Of a stretch of DNA of 11,402 bases, positions 1 to 7,182 are shown one piece after another; the first letter of the stretch is position 1, and every line of letters starts with the position of its first letter. The notes beneath the pieces were generated by a model. The model ran no database searches. It was not told the origin of the DNA and saw only the letters and a program-made list of their open reading frames with translations. The position numbers and the translations under genes were made by a program. Source of the stretch: DASUBN01 sp035691665 (GTDB lineage Bacteria > Pseudomonadota > Gammaproteobacteria > Natronospirales > REEB76); NCBI GenBank assembly GCA_035691665.1, contig DASSIS010000136.1:1-11402 (forward strand). The letters run 5' to 3'.

Positions 1-860
1 CCACGATCGATCCCGTCAGGATGTCGCCGTCGCCGAACTGGTAGGTCTCCGCTCCCGACCCGCCGTCCAGGTTGTAGCTCGCGTTGGTGTCCACCTTGAA
101 CAGGTCCGACGTCCCGCCTCCCGTCAGCGTGCTAAACCCGCCGAACGTCAGCACGTTGGTGCTGGTGTAGGTCCCCGCCGACAGGTCCCAGGTCGCCGCT
201 GCGTTGATGCCCGTCAGGGTACCCGTCGCCGCACCCTTGAGGTTGGTGATGTTGCTGAACGTCCCCGTGATCGGGTCCGTCGGCGACCCAGTGGTGTTGC
301 CGTTGAACCCCACCGTGCCACCCAGCCCGGTCAGGGTCGCGTCCACCGCCGTCCCGTAGGCGCTGAAGTCCAGCGTGTTCACCCCGCCCAGCCCGTCGAT
401 CGAGCCCGCCAGGCTACCGGACGCGCCGAACGTGAACGTATCGTTGCCGGCGTTGCCGGTGAGGCTGGAGATCCCGGAGAACGCGTCGCTACCGTTGGCG
501 TCGCTCACCGAACCGCCGCCGGCGGAGGTGACGGACCAGTTATTGTTGCCCGCCACGCTGTCCGTGAGGGTGTCGGTGCCACCACCACCGCTGATGATTC
601 CAGCCAGACGACCGCTAGCACTGATGACGAAACTGTCATTGCCGCCACCGCCGGTGAGGTTCTGGATATTGGAGAAAGTCGTCACCGTGACGCCGCCGCC
701 GGTCACGTTGCCGCCGTTTAAGAGGTTGATGCTGAAGCTGTCGCCGCCGTTGTTGCCGATCAGAGTGTTGGTGCCGCCGAGGCCATTGATGGTGAACGTG
801 GCCGGGGCGGAACTGAGCCCCAGGAGGTTGAAGCTGTCCGCCCCGGCACCACCAGCGACA
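1..860 (-). repeat. GGxGxD-like segments in the C-terminal half of the TpsA-like protein
   Basis: This coding segment (residues about 1255-1541) carries spaced copies of a G-G-x-G-x-D-x-F-like motif: GGAGADSF (853-830), GGGGNDSF (652-629), GNAGNDTF near 455-432, and looser copies GGGTSDLF and GGSGAETY towards base 1. They resemble the RTX nonapeptide consensus. However, they stand tens of residues apart (about 67 between the first two) instead of in tandem nonapeptides, so a calcium-binding beta-roll is not established. Each copy is followed by a short hydrophobic strand and Asn/Thr/Leu-rich sequence such as NTLIGN or NTLDFS. Confidence 0.6.
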
Positions 861-3800
861 GTGAGGGTATTACCGGTGATGCTGACGCCGCTGCCGCTGA
901 AAGTGAGTGATCCGCCGGAACCGGACTGATCGATGTTCAGAGCCACGGTCTGTCCGGTGGCCGTGACGCCCTCATCCACCACCAGATTGGTGGCGGCGCT
1001 TATCGTGGTGGTCCCGCCGGTGGCGGTGAATGTACCGCCATTCAGGGTGATCTGACCCGTGTTCGAGGTCAGTCCCAGGGTATTGGCGACATTGACGCCG
1101 CCCACAGTCAAGTCACCGGAGTTCGTGAAGCTGACGGCCTTACCGGCGGTGGTATCGGTCAACGAGAGCGTACCCGACACGCCGTTGGCCTGGGTCATGG
1201 TGATGAGGCCGCCGGTGCCCGTGATGCTGACCGTGCCGCCGGTGTTGGTGGTGTTCAAGGTGCCGGTGGTCTCGGTGACGCCACCCCCACCTGTGATGCT
1301 CACGGTCGTGGCGTTGCCAGCGTTGATGTTGCCAGCGATGGTCACGAGGCCGGTCTGGTTGATGGTGAGGTTGCCGCCGCCCGTAGAGATGCTGCCGCCG
1401 TTGTCGGTGAACGTGGTCCCGCCGCTCTTGAAGGTGCCGCCGCTGGTGGTGATGGCACCGCCGATGGCGATGGCGCCGGTCTGGCCGCTCAGGTCCACGT
1501 TGCCGCCGGTGGTGGCAATGGTGCCAGCCGCGCTGCTGGTGAAGCTTGTGCCGGCGCTGGTGAAGCTGCCGCCACCGGTGGTGACGGCCGCGGTCAGGGA
1601 CACGGTGCCCGTGGTGGTCAGGCTCACGGCGTTATTAGTGGTGCCGATGGCGCCTGTCACACTGATGGCGGTGCTGCCATTGTTCAGACTGAACCCGCTC
1701 GTATCGGTATTGGCACCCACAGCGCTGAGCGAGGCGGCGGCCACCGTGCCCAACGTGACGCTGCCGCCGGAGACGGAAGTGAGCGTGCCGCCGGTGACGG
1801 TACCAGCGGCGTTCTGGGTCACGCTGCCGACGGAATTGCCAGCCCCGGCCGCACCCAAGGCGATGGCGCCGGCGGCAGGCGCGCCGCCCGTGCCCCCCGA
1901 GGTGCTGATGGCGGCGCCGATGACCACGGCCTGGCCGTTGTTCTCGATGGTGACCGCGCCGCCGCCGCCGCCGGTGGTGCCGTTGCCGCCGTTGGCAGCG
2001 ATGGGGGTCACCAGGGTGAGCGTCCCGGTGGCACTAGCGGCGACGATCTTCACCGCGCCGCCCCCGCCGCCGGTGCCGGTATTGCCCGCGCCGCCCGTGG
2101 TGTTGATGGAGCCCTGGTTCGGCGAGACTGGCGCGGTGGCGGAGGCGGAACTCAGGGTCAGGGTCACGGTACCGCCGACACCGCCGACGCCGGTAGTGTC
2201 GTCTGCGCCACCGTTGGCGTTGATGGTGGAGAGGCTCGGGGCGCCCGAGGCCCAGCTGATATTGACCGGACCTGCCGCGCCGCCGTTAAGGGCGCCGCTG
2301 TTGCCCGCCGCACCGCCGTCATCGGTGATGGCCCCGACGGTGATGTTACCGGCCGAGGTGAGACCTATCGCGTGGGCAAGGTTGCTGGTGCCGGCGCTGG
2401 TATTGGTGCTAGCGCCGGCGGTGTTGTTGATGGTGGAGGCGGTGATGTTGTCGCCGCTCGTGATGGTGGTGATACCGACGGTGCCGCCCTGGCCACCGAG
2501 TCCGCCTGCTGTGCCGGCGGCACCGCCTTGGGCGGTGATGGCGCCCATGGCGCCGCCGCTACCATTGTCGATAGTGCCGCCGGTCGCGCTGAGGGTGAGG
2601 GCGCCGGCTGCGCCGCCGACTCCTCCGGTCGTGGAAGCGCCACCGTTGGAGTTGAGGGTGCCGGGCATGGCGATGGCACCAGCGGTGGTGGTGATTTTGA
2701 GGAGACCGCCCGCGGTGCCGGCTCCGCCGGCGGTGGTGATGCCGGCGGTACTGATGTTGTCGCCAGCGCCTCCCGTGAAACTCGCGCTAGTGCTCTGGAA
2801 GCTGCCGCCGCCGGTGGTGATGGAGGCATTCAGCAGCACGCCGGTGGTGCTGTTCAGGGCTATGTTCAGCTTGCCAGTGCCGGTGCTGGTATTCGCGATG
2901 GCGGTGCCGATGGTGATGCCGGCACCACTGGTGGTGGTGGCGTTCAGCGTCAGCGTGGCGGTGTTGTTCGCCATGTTGATGGTGTTGAGGGCGGTAGCGT
3001 TGTTGTTGACGGTGATGTTGCCGTTGGCGCCGGTGCCGCAGGCGCAGGTGGTGTTGATGGTGACGCTGGTGCCGGCGGCCAAGTCGCCCTGGATGGTGCC
3101 GGCGTTGACGTTGGCGGGCGTGCCGGTGGGTGTGAAGTTGGGTGCGCCGCCCTCGTTGCCGCTCGTGGGGGCATTGCCGATCGTGACGTCGGCAGGATCC
3201 AGCAGCCACAGGCCGCCCTGGCCGGCAGAGGCCGCCGCGGAGACGTTGCCGAAGGCCTGGAGGTCGTCGTGGCTGGAAGTCTCCACGAAGCCACCGTCGC
3301 CGCCGAGCGCGCCACCCTTGGCGCTGATGTTGCCGTAGAAACCGGTGTAGTCCTGGGACCAGAGCACCACGCTGCCGCCCTGGCCGTAATCGGTGCTGTC
3401 GGCGGCGATGCTCGCGGTGGACGCCATCACAGTGGCGGAGGCAGTCTGGGTCCCCACAGCGCCGTGCGCCGCTCCGCCCACCAGCACCATGCCGCCGTTG
3501 TCGGCGCCTGAGGCGTCGATGGAAGCGTCATCGAACAGGCCCACGTCCTTGCCCAACACCTGCACGTCGCCGCCCTTGCCCGCGGTGGACGCAGCGTCCA
3601 CAGTGCCCTGGCCGGTGATCTCGGTGATGGAGTCTGACTGCAGGAGCACGCTGCCGGCGGCGCCGACATGGCTGGACACGTCGAGCGTGCCGCTGTTCTC
3701 CACGTCGCCGCCCTTGCCGCTCAGGGTGATGCTGCCGCTGTGCGTCCGGGTCACGGGCTCGACGGGTTCGCCGTAACCGTTGTCGTTGGAACCGGTCAGC

Positions 3801-4624
3801 CTGGCACCTTCCTTGGTGACCGTCACACCCGTGGCTTCCACCACGCCGCTGTTGTTCACCGCGGAGGCGAACACCTGCTGGGCGATGGACGCGCTCATGA
3901 CCACGGAGCCGCCGTCGGCTTCGACGGTGCCGGCGTTGGTGACCGCGGCGCCGTCGGAGGCATCCAGCATCTTGTGCAACACGGGCTGGGTGACCTCGAA
4001 CTGCATCAGGCCGTCGCCGTCGAAGTCCACGGTCACCGCGTGGCCGGCCACCATGTCCACCTGACCCAGGTTTGCGGCGATGACGCCGTCGTTGTAGACC
4101 GCGCCGCCCACGAGACTCACGGAGCCGCCATCGATGGCGCTCAAGAGGCCATGGTTGACGATGGCGCCGCCGTCCTGCCCCGCCGCGGCGGAGAAGTCGA
4201 GCTTGCCGGCCATGAAGTCGTCGTTGCCGATGTTGAGGCTGGTGGCGAACAGGGCGCCGGTGTTCACCGCCGCGGTGCGGCCGAAGACGATGCCGTTGGG
4301 GTTGAGCAGGAACACCTGGCCGTTGGAGACCAGGTTGCCGAAGATCTGGGTCGCGTTCTGGTCGAAGATGCGGTTCAGGGCGGCAGAGGTAACCGAGGGC
4401 TGCTTGAACTCCACGGTCTGGCCGGCGCCGATGTTGAAGCTGGACCAGTTGACGATGAGCTTGTTGGATTGCTGGTTGACGACGGTGGTGTTGGCGTTGG
4501 GGCTGCTGATGCTGCCCTTGCCGGCGACGACCTGTCCGCCCTGGGGGCCTGCCCAGGCGGAGCTCGTGACCGCGGTCAGAGCGAGCGAGAAGCCCGCGGC
4601 GGCGAGCCGCTTGCTCCATCCCAT
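1..4624 (-). CDS. TpsA-family filamentous haemagglutinin-like exoprotein (3' end outside window)
   Basis: Probable cell-surface adhesin or exoprotein of a two-partner (type Vb) secretion system. The frame stays open from 4624 to base 1, giving 1541 residues, and continues outside. The chosen ATG at 4624 gives a textbook signal peptide (MGWSKRL, hydrophobic core, SSAWA cleavage site near residue 25) and follows GAGGGG by six bases. In-frame ATGs at 4660 and 4663 (preceded by AGGTGGGG) would add 12 or 13 residues. Residues about 26-210 form the haemagglutination-activity (TPS) secretion domain, with NRIF and the hallmark NPNG at 108-111 followed by IVFG. A linker ends near the WLLDPADV motif at 473, common in such proteins. 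The rest is Gly/Thr/Ala/Ser/Asn-rich beta-helix-like repeat sequence, ending with scattered GGxGxD-like segments. The only cysteines I found are C529 and C531. It lies downstream of its likely transporter. The family is secure; the ligand is unknown. Confidence 0.93.
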   Translation of the reverse strand, partial: MGWSKRLAAAGFSLALTAVTSSAWAGPQGGQVVAGKGSISSPNANTTVVNQQSNKLIVNWSSFNIGAGQTVEFKQPSVTSAALNRIFDQNATQIFGNLVSNGQVFLLNPNGIVFGRTAAVNTGALFATSLNIGNDDFMAGKLDFSAAAGQDGGAIVNHGLLSAIDGGSVSLVGGAVYNDGVIAANLGQVDMVAGHAVTVDFDGDGLMQFEVTQPVLHKMLDASDGAAVTNAGTVEADGGSVVMSASIAQQVFASAVNNSGVVEATGVTVTKEGARLTGSNDNGYGEPVEPVTRTHSGSITLSGKGGDVENSGTLDVSSHVGAAGSVLLQSDSITEITGQGTVDAASTAGKGGDVQVLGKDVGLFDDASIDASGADNGGMVLVGGAAHGAVGTQTASATVMASTASIAADSTDYGQGGSVVLWSQDYTGFYGNISAKGGALGGDGGFVETSSHDDLQAFGNVSAAASAGQGGLWLLDPADVTIGNAPTSGNEGGAPNFTPTGTPANVNAGTIQGDLAAGTSVTINTTCACGTGANGNITVNNNATALNTINMANNTATLTLNATTTSGAGITIGTAIANTSTGTGKLNIALNSTTGVLLNASITTGGGSFQSTSASFTGGAGDNISTAGITTAGGAGTAGGLLKITTTAGAIAMPGTLNSNGGASTTGGVGGAAGALTLSATGGTIDNGSGGAMGAITAQGGAAGTAGGLGGQGGTVGITTITSGDNITASTINNTAGASTNTSAGTSNLAHAIGLTSAGNITVGAITDDGGAAGNSGALNGGAAGPVNISWASGAPSLSTINANGGADDTTGVGGVGGTVTLTLSSASATAPVSPNQGSINTTGGAGNTGTGGGGGAVKIVAASATGTLTLVTPIAANGGNGTTGGGGGAVTIENNGQAVVIGAAISTSGGTGGAPAAGAIALGAAGAGNSVGSVTQNAAGTVTGGTLTSVSGGSVTLGTVAAASLSAVGANTDTSGFSLNNGSTAISVTGAIGTTNNAVSLTTTGTVSLTAAVTTGGGSFTSAGTSFTSSAAGTIATTGGNVDLSGQTGAIAIGGAITTSGGTFKSGGTTFTDNGGSISTGGGNLTINQTGLVTIAGNINAGNATTVSITGGGGVTETTGTLNTTNTGGTVSITGTGGLITMTQANGVSGTLSLTDTTAGKAVSFTNSGDLTVGGVNVANTLGLTSNTGQITLNGGTFTATGGTTTISAATNLVVDEGVTATGQTVALNIDQSGSGGSLTFSGSGVSITGNTLTVAGGAGADSFNLLGLSSAPATFTINGLGGTNTLIGNNGGDSFSINLLNGGNVTGGGVTVTTFSNIQNLTGGGGNDSFVISASGRLAGIISGGGGTDTLTDSVAGNNNWSVTSAGGGSVSDANGSDAFSGISSLTGNAGNDTFTFGASGSLAGSIDGLGGVNTLDFSAYGTAVDATLTGLGGTVGFNGNTTGSPTDPITGTFSNITNLKGAATGTLTGINAAATWDLSAGTYTSTNVLTFGGFSTLTGGGTSDLFKVDTNASYNLDGGSGAETYQFGDGDILTGSIV
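1375..2821 (-). repeat. Three dispersed copies of a TTxGG[S/T]F module in the TpsA-like protein
   Basis: Three segments of about 27 residues share the pattern [I/V]-TT-[G/S]-GG-[S/T]-F-x-S-x4-F-T-x5-6-I-[S/A]-T. They lie at about 2821-2740, 1585-1500 and 1452-1375, and read TTGGGSFQS, TTGGGSFTS and TTSGGTFKS at their starts. The last two are separated by about 16 residues, while the first is more than 380 residues away, on the far side of the glycine-rich module block. The coordinates given span the outermost copies; sequence between them is unrelated. The pattern fits beta-helix rungs with stacked Phe and Ser/Thr positions. Confidence 0.6.
1850..2755 (-). repeat. About eight degenerate glycine-rich modules in the TpsA-like protein
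   Basis: The translated protein repeats a module of the form [I/L]-x3-GG[A/N]-x-x-T-x-G-x-GG-x-x-G-x-V-x-[I/L]. Examples are INTTGGAGNTGTGGGGGAV (near 2050-2110), IAANGGNGTTGGGGGAV (near 1945-2004), INANGGADDTTGVGGVGG (near 2160-2230) and LNSNGGASTTGGVGG (near 2585-2665). Units are about 25-60 residues long and diverged at DNA level, so they are old and not a recent tandem duplication. They most likely form successive beta-helix coils with glycine-rich protruding turns. Copy number and boundaries are by eye. Confidence 0.6.
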
Positions 4625-4630
4625 GCCCTG

Positions 4631-4636
4631 CCCCTC
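4631..4636 (-). promoter_or_regulatory. Ribosome binding site for the TpsA-like gene
   Basis: GAGGGG lies six bases before the ATG at 4624. The TpsB gene has the same hexamer at the same spacing before its ATG at 6923, which supports the 4624 start. A competing AGGTGGGG sits before the ATG pair at 4663/4660, so the start is not certain. Confidence 0.55.
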
Positions 4637-4713
4637 AACTGGCGTGCTGAATGAACGCATCATCGCCTGGCCCCACCTATATATGTATGCCACTCGAACC
4701 CGGTCCGGTACCC

Positions 4714-4725
4714 GTCTCCGGAGAC
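4714..4725. repeat. Perfect 12-bp palindrome in the TpsB-TpsA gap
   Basis: GTCTCCGGAGAC is perfectly self-complementary and lies about 90 bases upstream of the TpsA start. It is flanked on both sides by GGTACC-containing arms (GGTACCC at 4707-4713 and GGGTACC at 4764-4770) that are also inverted relative to each other. It could be a dimeric regulator site or part of a leader RNA structure; nothing here identifies a binding protein. Confidence 0.45.
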
Positions 4726-4772
4726 AGGCCCTTCTGTGGTTATGTATAAAAGTCTAGCAGTCGGGGTACCAC

Positions 4773-4817
4773 CCCCCCGACCGCCGGTCGCCGGATGGAC
4801 GGTCCCGTCCTGTCCGG
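4773..4817. repeat. Two adjacent hairpins between the TpsB and TpsA genes
   Basis: Positions 4791-4817 form a long interrupted inverted repeat: CCGGA/TCCGG outside and GGACGG/CCGTCC inside, with a two-base centre. Immediately next to it a second inverted repeat pairs CGACC with GGTCG around a three-base loop. Both lie within the 241 bases after the TpsB stop. There is no T-run in the direction of transcription (minus strand), so a classical Rho-independent terminator is unlikely. A processing or attenuation structure separating transporter and exoprotein expression is possible. Apart from this and the palindrome at 4714-4725, I see an AT-rich stretch TTTTATACATAA (minus strand, about 4752-4741) that could hold a promoter -10, without a convincing -35. 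Confidence 0.45.
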
Positions 4818-4865
4818 CCGCTTCGTATCCGAAACTTGCAACCTAATCTATACCGCTCACGTCCC

Positions 4866-6923
4866 TCAGAAATTCAGGGTCATGTCGAACCAGAACTGGG
4901 ACGAATCCTTGATGGCGAACGGGCTCGTGAAGCCGCCGTTCACCGCGCGTGAACCACCGTTGAGGTGCGCCCACTGCACGTCCGCCGTGAAGCTGCCAGG
5001 CACGGTGAACTCGAGACCCAGACCAGTGCCGCCCACCTGCACGCGGTCCGGTGTCGCCGGGGTCGGGTTGTTCAGCCAGCCCACCGAGTTGTCGGTGAAG
5101 ATGCGTAGCCGCAGCACCTGGCCCCAGGTGTAACTGCCGAAGGCATGCTTGTCGGCGAAGCCGGGCGCGCGGATGCTGTACTCCATCGAACCGAAGATGC
5201 CGCGGTCCTCCAGGAACTGGGAGGTGGGGGCGGCGCGCACGTTGTCGGGACCGCCCATCACGTACTGCGACAGCGAGGAGAGCATGTTGCGCGAGTACTG
5301 GCCGTTGAAGCGGAACAGCAGCCCCTGGTTATCCGGCAGGTTCTTGAACAGCTGATAGTTCAGCACCAGACGGTTGTAGACCGGGCCGATGGGGGTGTTG
5401 CTCACGCCACCGTGGCGACTCGGCGTCGGGTAGGTCGAGGGCACGCCGAAGAGACTCGAGAAGCCGTGTTCCACGCGCACGTAGCTCGTGGAGATGGTGT
5501 TGGAACTGGTGTTGACCAGGTCGTAGTCGAGCTGGTAGCCGAGCACCGCGAGATCGTCGCGACCGATGAGGATGCCCGCATCCAGTGTGTCGGCGCGCTT
5601 GCGACTGAAGTCCAGCGTACCGAACAGGGTGACTTCGCGGGTGTGCTGGAAGTCGTGCTTCAACGCGACGGTGCCGATCTTGGAGATACCGCCGATGCTC
5701 GCGGCGCCGAGGCCGGAGCCGCCGACATCGAAGGAGTTGCGGCTGATGTCGAAGCTCAGCTGGTTGTACGCGCCATCGACCGGATGCATGTAGTTGATGT
5801 CGCCGTACTTCGAGGACGGGCTCGTACCGCCGGTGGTACCGCTCGACGCGGTCCCGCCGCCGAAGGTCTTGAGGGCGGTGATACCGAGCAGGTCAGCGCC
5901 ACCCGTCACGTCGTTCCAATCCACCGTGCCGATGAGGCGGCGGCGACCCGTGAACTCGGTGCCGGCGTTGTCGAAGCGCGCGCTGCCGTCGATGCTCCTC
6001 TCGTTCTGAACGTTCACCACGATGTCGGTGGTGCCCACGTCGGAACCCGGGCGGAACACGCCGGAGGCGCTCAGGCCCGGATACTGCGAGAGGGTGAGCA
6101 GCGCGTTCTCGGTGCGCGGCACGGTGACGAGCTCGCCGATCAGCGGCTTGAAGGGCAGCGCGAGGGTCGGCTCAGAATATTTCTTGTTGCCCGTGGTCTC
6201 GACCTTCTCGAGACGCCCTTCGAGCACCCGGATGTTGACCACACCGTCCTTGATCTCCTGGGCGGGGATCACGGCGCGCGCCAGGAAGTAGCCGCGGTCG
6301 TGATAGAACTTGGTGACCCCGTCCGCTATCTGCTGCAGCTGGCCGATGGTGAGGCCCTGTAGACGCTGCAGGCGCTCCAGCATCAGCTGGCGGATGAAAT
6401 CCTGGTAGTCCTTTTGCTGCTGCTCGGGCGACTCGGTGCGCACCGCGCCCTGCATGAACTTGATGATCTTCTGCTGTTCGTCGGGCGTGAAGCCTTCCGG
6501 GCTCTGGTTCTCCAGGTTCTGCTTGGTGAGCCGCTCGGACTCGACGATCTTGGAGATGTCGGCGAACTGCGCGTCCACCTGAGCCTGGATGTCGGCCGGG
6601 TCGATGCCCGCCTTGCGGTCGCCGATGACGCCGGTCACCACGAACTTCTTGACGAAAACGCGCGCACCCTCTTCCGCGCCCAGCGGCCGTTCGTAGACCG
6701 GCGGCACGCTGAGTTCGATGTTGGTCTCGGGGATCGGGATGGTGGGCGGCGGCACCACCGGCTGCGCACCACCGGGCTGAGCGGCGGCCGGCAGGGGCGG
6801 AGGAAGCGGCGGCGGCAAGGGCGGCGGCGCGGCGAGCGCCGGCAGCGATGCGGAAAGCGCGAATAGGACGAACACCAAGCGAGAGATGCGGCGGGTGTGG
6901 CGCGCTATCGGCGTGGCCTGCAT
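4866..6923 (-). CDS. TpsB-family outer-membrane transporter (ShlB/FhaC/HecB type)
   Basis: Outer-membrane beta-barrel of the Omp85 superfamily that exports the TpsA partner. The ATG at 6923 gives 685 residues, follows GAGGGG by six bases, and starts a clean signal peptide (MQATPIARHTRR, then hydrophobic VFVLFAL, cleavage near A31). The frame is open upstream to ATGs at 6947/6944 and a GTG at 6965, which would only add a non-signal tail. Residues 32-66 are proline-rich (repeated PPPL), as in FhaC-type linkers. The first POTRA begins with a strand at VFVKKFVVTGV (89-99) and finishes with GLTIGQLQQIADG and the conserved YHDRGYFLARAVIP (207-220). A helical Glu/Gln-rich insertion of about 60 residues (127-188) lies between. 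A second POTRA follows (about 239-315), then the barrel, opening with the family's DNxG-like segment. The L6-type motif reads GGPDNVRAAP (557-566). The protein ends in Phe685, the usual outer-membrane C-terminal signature. It is followed by the TpsA-like gene, its presumed substrate. Confidence 0.94.
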   Translation of the reverse strand: MQATPIARHTRRISRLVFVLFALSASLPALAAPPPLPPPLPPPLPAAAQPGGAQPVVPPPTIPIPETNIELSVPPVYERPLGAEEGARVFVKKFVVTGVIGDRKAGIDPADIQAQVDAQFADISKIVESERLTKQNLENQSPEGFTPDEQQKIIKFMQGAVRTESPEQQQKDYQDFIRQLMLERLQRLQGLTIGQLQQIADGVTKFYHDRGYFLARAVIPAQEIKDGVVNIRVLEGRLEKVETTGNKKYSEPTLALPFKPLIGELVTVPRTENALLTLSQYPGLSASGVFRPGSDVGTTDIVVNVQNERSIDGSARFDNAGTEFTGRRRLIGTVDWNDVTGGADLLGITALKTFGGGTASSGTTGGTSPSSKYGDINYMHPVDGAYNQLSFDISRNSFDVGGSGLGAASIGGISKIGTVALKHDFQHTREVTLFGTLDFSRKRADTLDAGILIGRDDLAVLGYQLDYDLVNTSSNTISTSYVRVEHGFSSLFGVPSTYPTPSRHGGVSNTPIGPVYNRLVLNYQLFKNLPDNQGLLFRFNGQYSRNMLSSLSQYVMGGPDNVRAAPTSQFLEDRGIFGSMEYSIRAPGFADKHAFGSYTWGQVLRLRIFTDNSVGWLNNPTPATPDRVQVGGTGLGLEFTVPGSFTADVQWAHLNGGSRAVNGGFTSPFAIKDSSQFWFDMTLNF

Positions 6924-6929
6924 CAGTAG

Positions 6930-6935
6930 CCCCTC
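6930..6935 (-). promoter_or_regulatory. Ribosome binding site that sets the TpsB start
   Basis: GAGGGG is six bases upstream of the ATG at 6923 and is the best Shine-Dalgarno match among the four in-frame start candidates. The signal peptide begins exactly here, so the upstream GTG/ATG codons at 6965, 6947 and 6944 are less likely starts. Confidence 0.65.
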
Positions 6936-7019
6936 AGATGACATCATGACCCCCGGTCCCGCCACCCTCGCGGATGGCCTAAAAACCCAACCCCTAGGGC
7001 CCGATGTGGACCACTACTC

Positions 7020-7040
7020 TAATGTGATTTCTCAACATTA
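7020..7040. repeat. Inverted repeat TAATGT-N9-ACATTA, possible operator
   Basis: TAATGT (7020-7025) and ACATTA (7035-7040) are perfect inverted arms with a nine-base spacer. The inner ATGT/ACAT half-sites match those in the two TATGTAACAT elements downstream, so the same protein could contact all three. This is pattern evidence only. Confidence 0.4.
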
Positions 7041-7058
7041 TCAGGTGCCACAAGATAG

Positions 7059-7077
7059 CCCCACCCGAGGGGGTTTT
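7059..7077 (+). terminator. Weak terminator-like hairpin
   Basis: CCCC (7059-7062) can pair with GGGG (7070-7073) or nearby Gs around a loop of about six to seven bases, directly followed by TTTT (7074-7077). The stem is short and the T-run only four long, so termination would be weak. With no plus-strand gene upstream, it would act only on a transcript starting within the intergenic region. Confidence 0.25.
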
Positions 7078-7182
7078 GCAACATATGTAACATCTGGATA
7101 AGGAAATTGATATATATATGGTGTTGTCTCGGAACAACCGCCCTCCCAGGTAGGGGACAGCGGGTTTTCAGTTATGTAACAT
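7071..7182 (+). repeat. Direct repeat GGGTTTT-N4-6-TATGTAACAT, two copies
   Basis: GGGTTTT (7071-7077) followed six bases later by TATGTAACAT (7084-7093) recurs as GGGTTTT (7162-7168) followed four bases later by TATGTAACAT (7173-7182). The decamers are identical and 89 bp apart. Each contains the near-palindrome ATGT-A-ACAT. Such a paired arrangement suggests binding sites for a regulator of the divergent promoters, but no known consensus is recognised. Confidence 0.5.

Noticed and set aside
1375..2821. CRISPR array or DNA-level tandem repeat in the repetitive exoprotein region
   Set aside because: Repeats are visible only at protein level; DNA copies are diverged, unequal in spacing and lie within a continuous reading frame.
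1059..3338. Long plus-strand open frame of 759 codons opposite the exoprotein gene, with others at 375-929, 3393-3776 and 4134-4757
   Set aside because: It is rich in Pro/Val/Leu/Met with no domain, and lies antisense to a frame with a clear signal peptide, TPS domain and NPNG motif. Its openness follows from the Gly/Thr-rich, GC-rich codons on the other strand.
3528..4619. Minus-strand frame starting at the ATG at 4619
   Set aside because: Out of frame with the exoprotein and Arg/Gln-rich without any domain; it overlaps the signal peptide and TPS domain coding in the true frame.
6924..6965. GTG/ATG starts upstream of the TpsB start at 6923
   Set aside because: They would put a non-hydrophobic tail before the signal peptide, and the good Shine-Dalgarno hexamer lies between them and the ATG at 6923.
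7030..7055. Sigma-54-like element (TGGCAC) on the minus strand upstream of TpsB
   Set aside because: The -24-like half is present, but at the required distance the invariant GC of the -12 element is TG.
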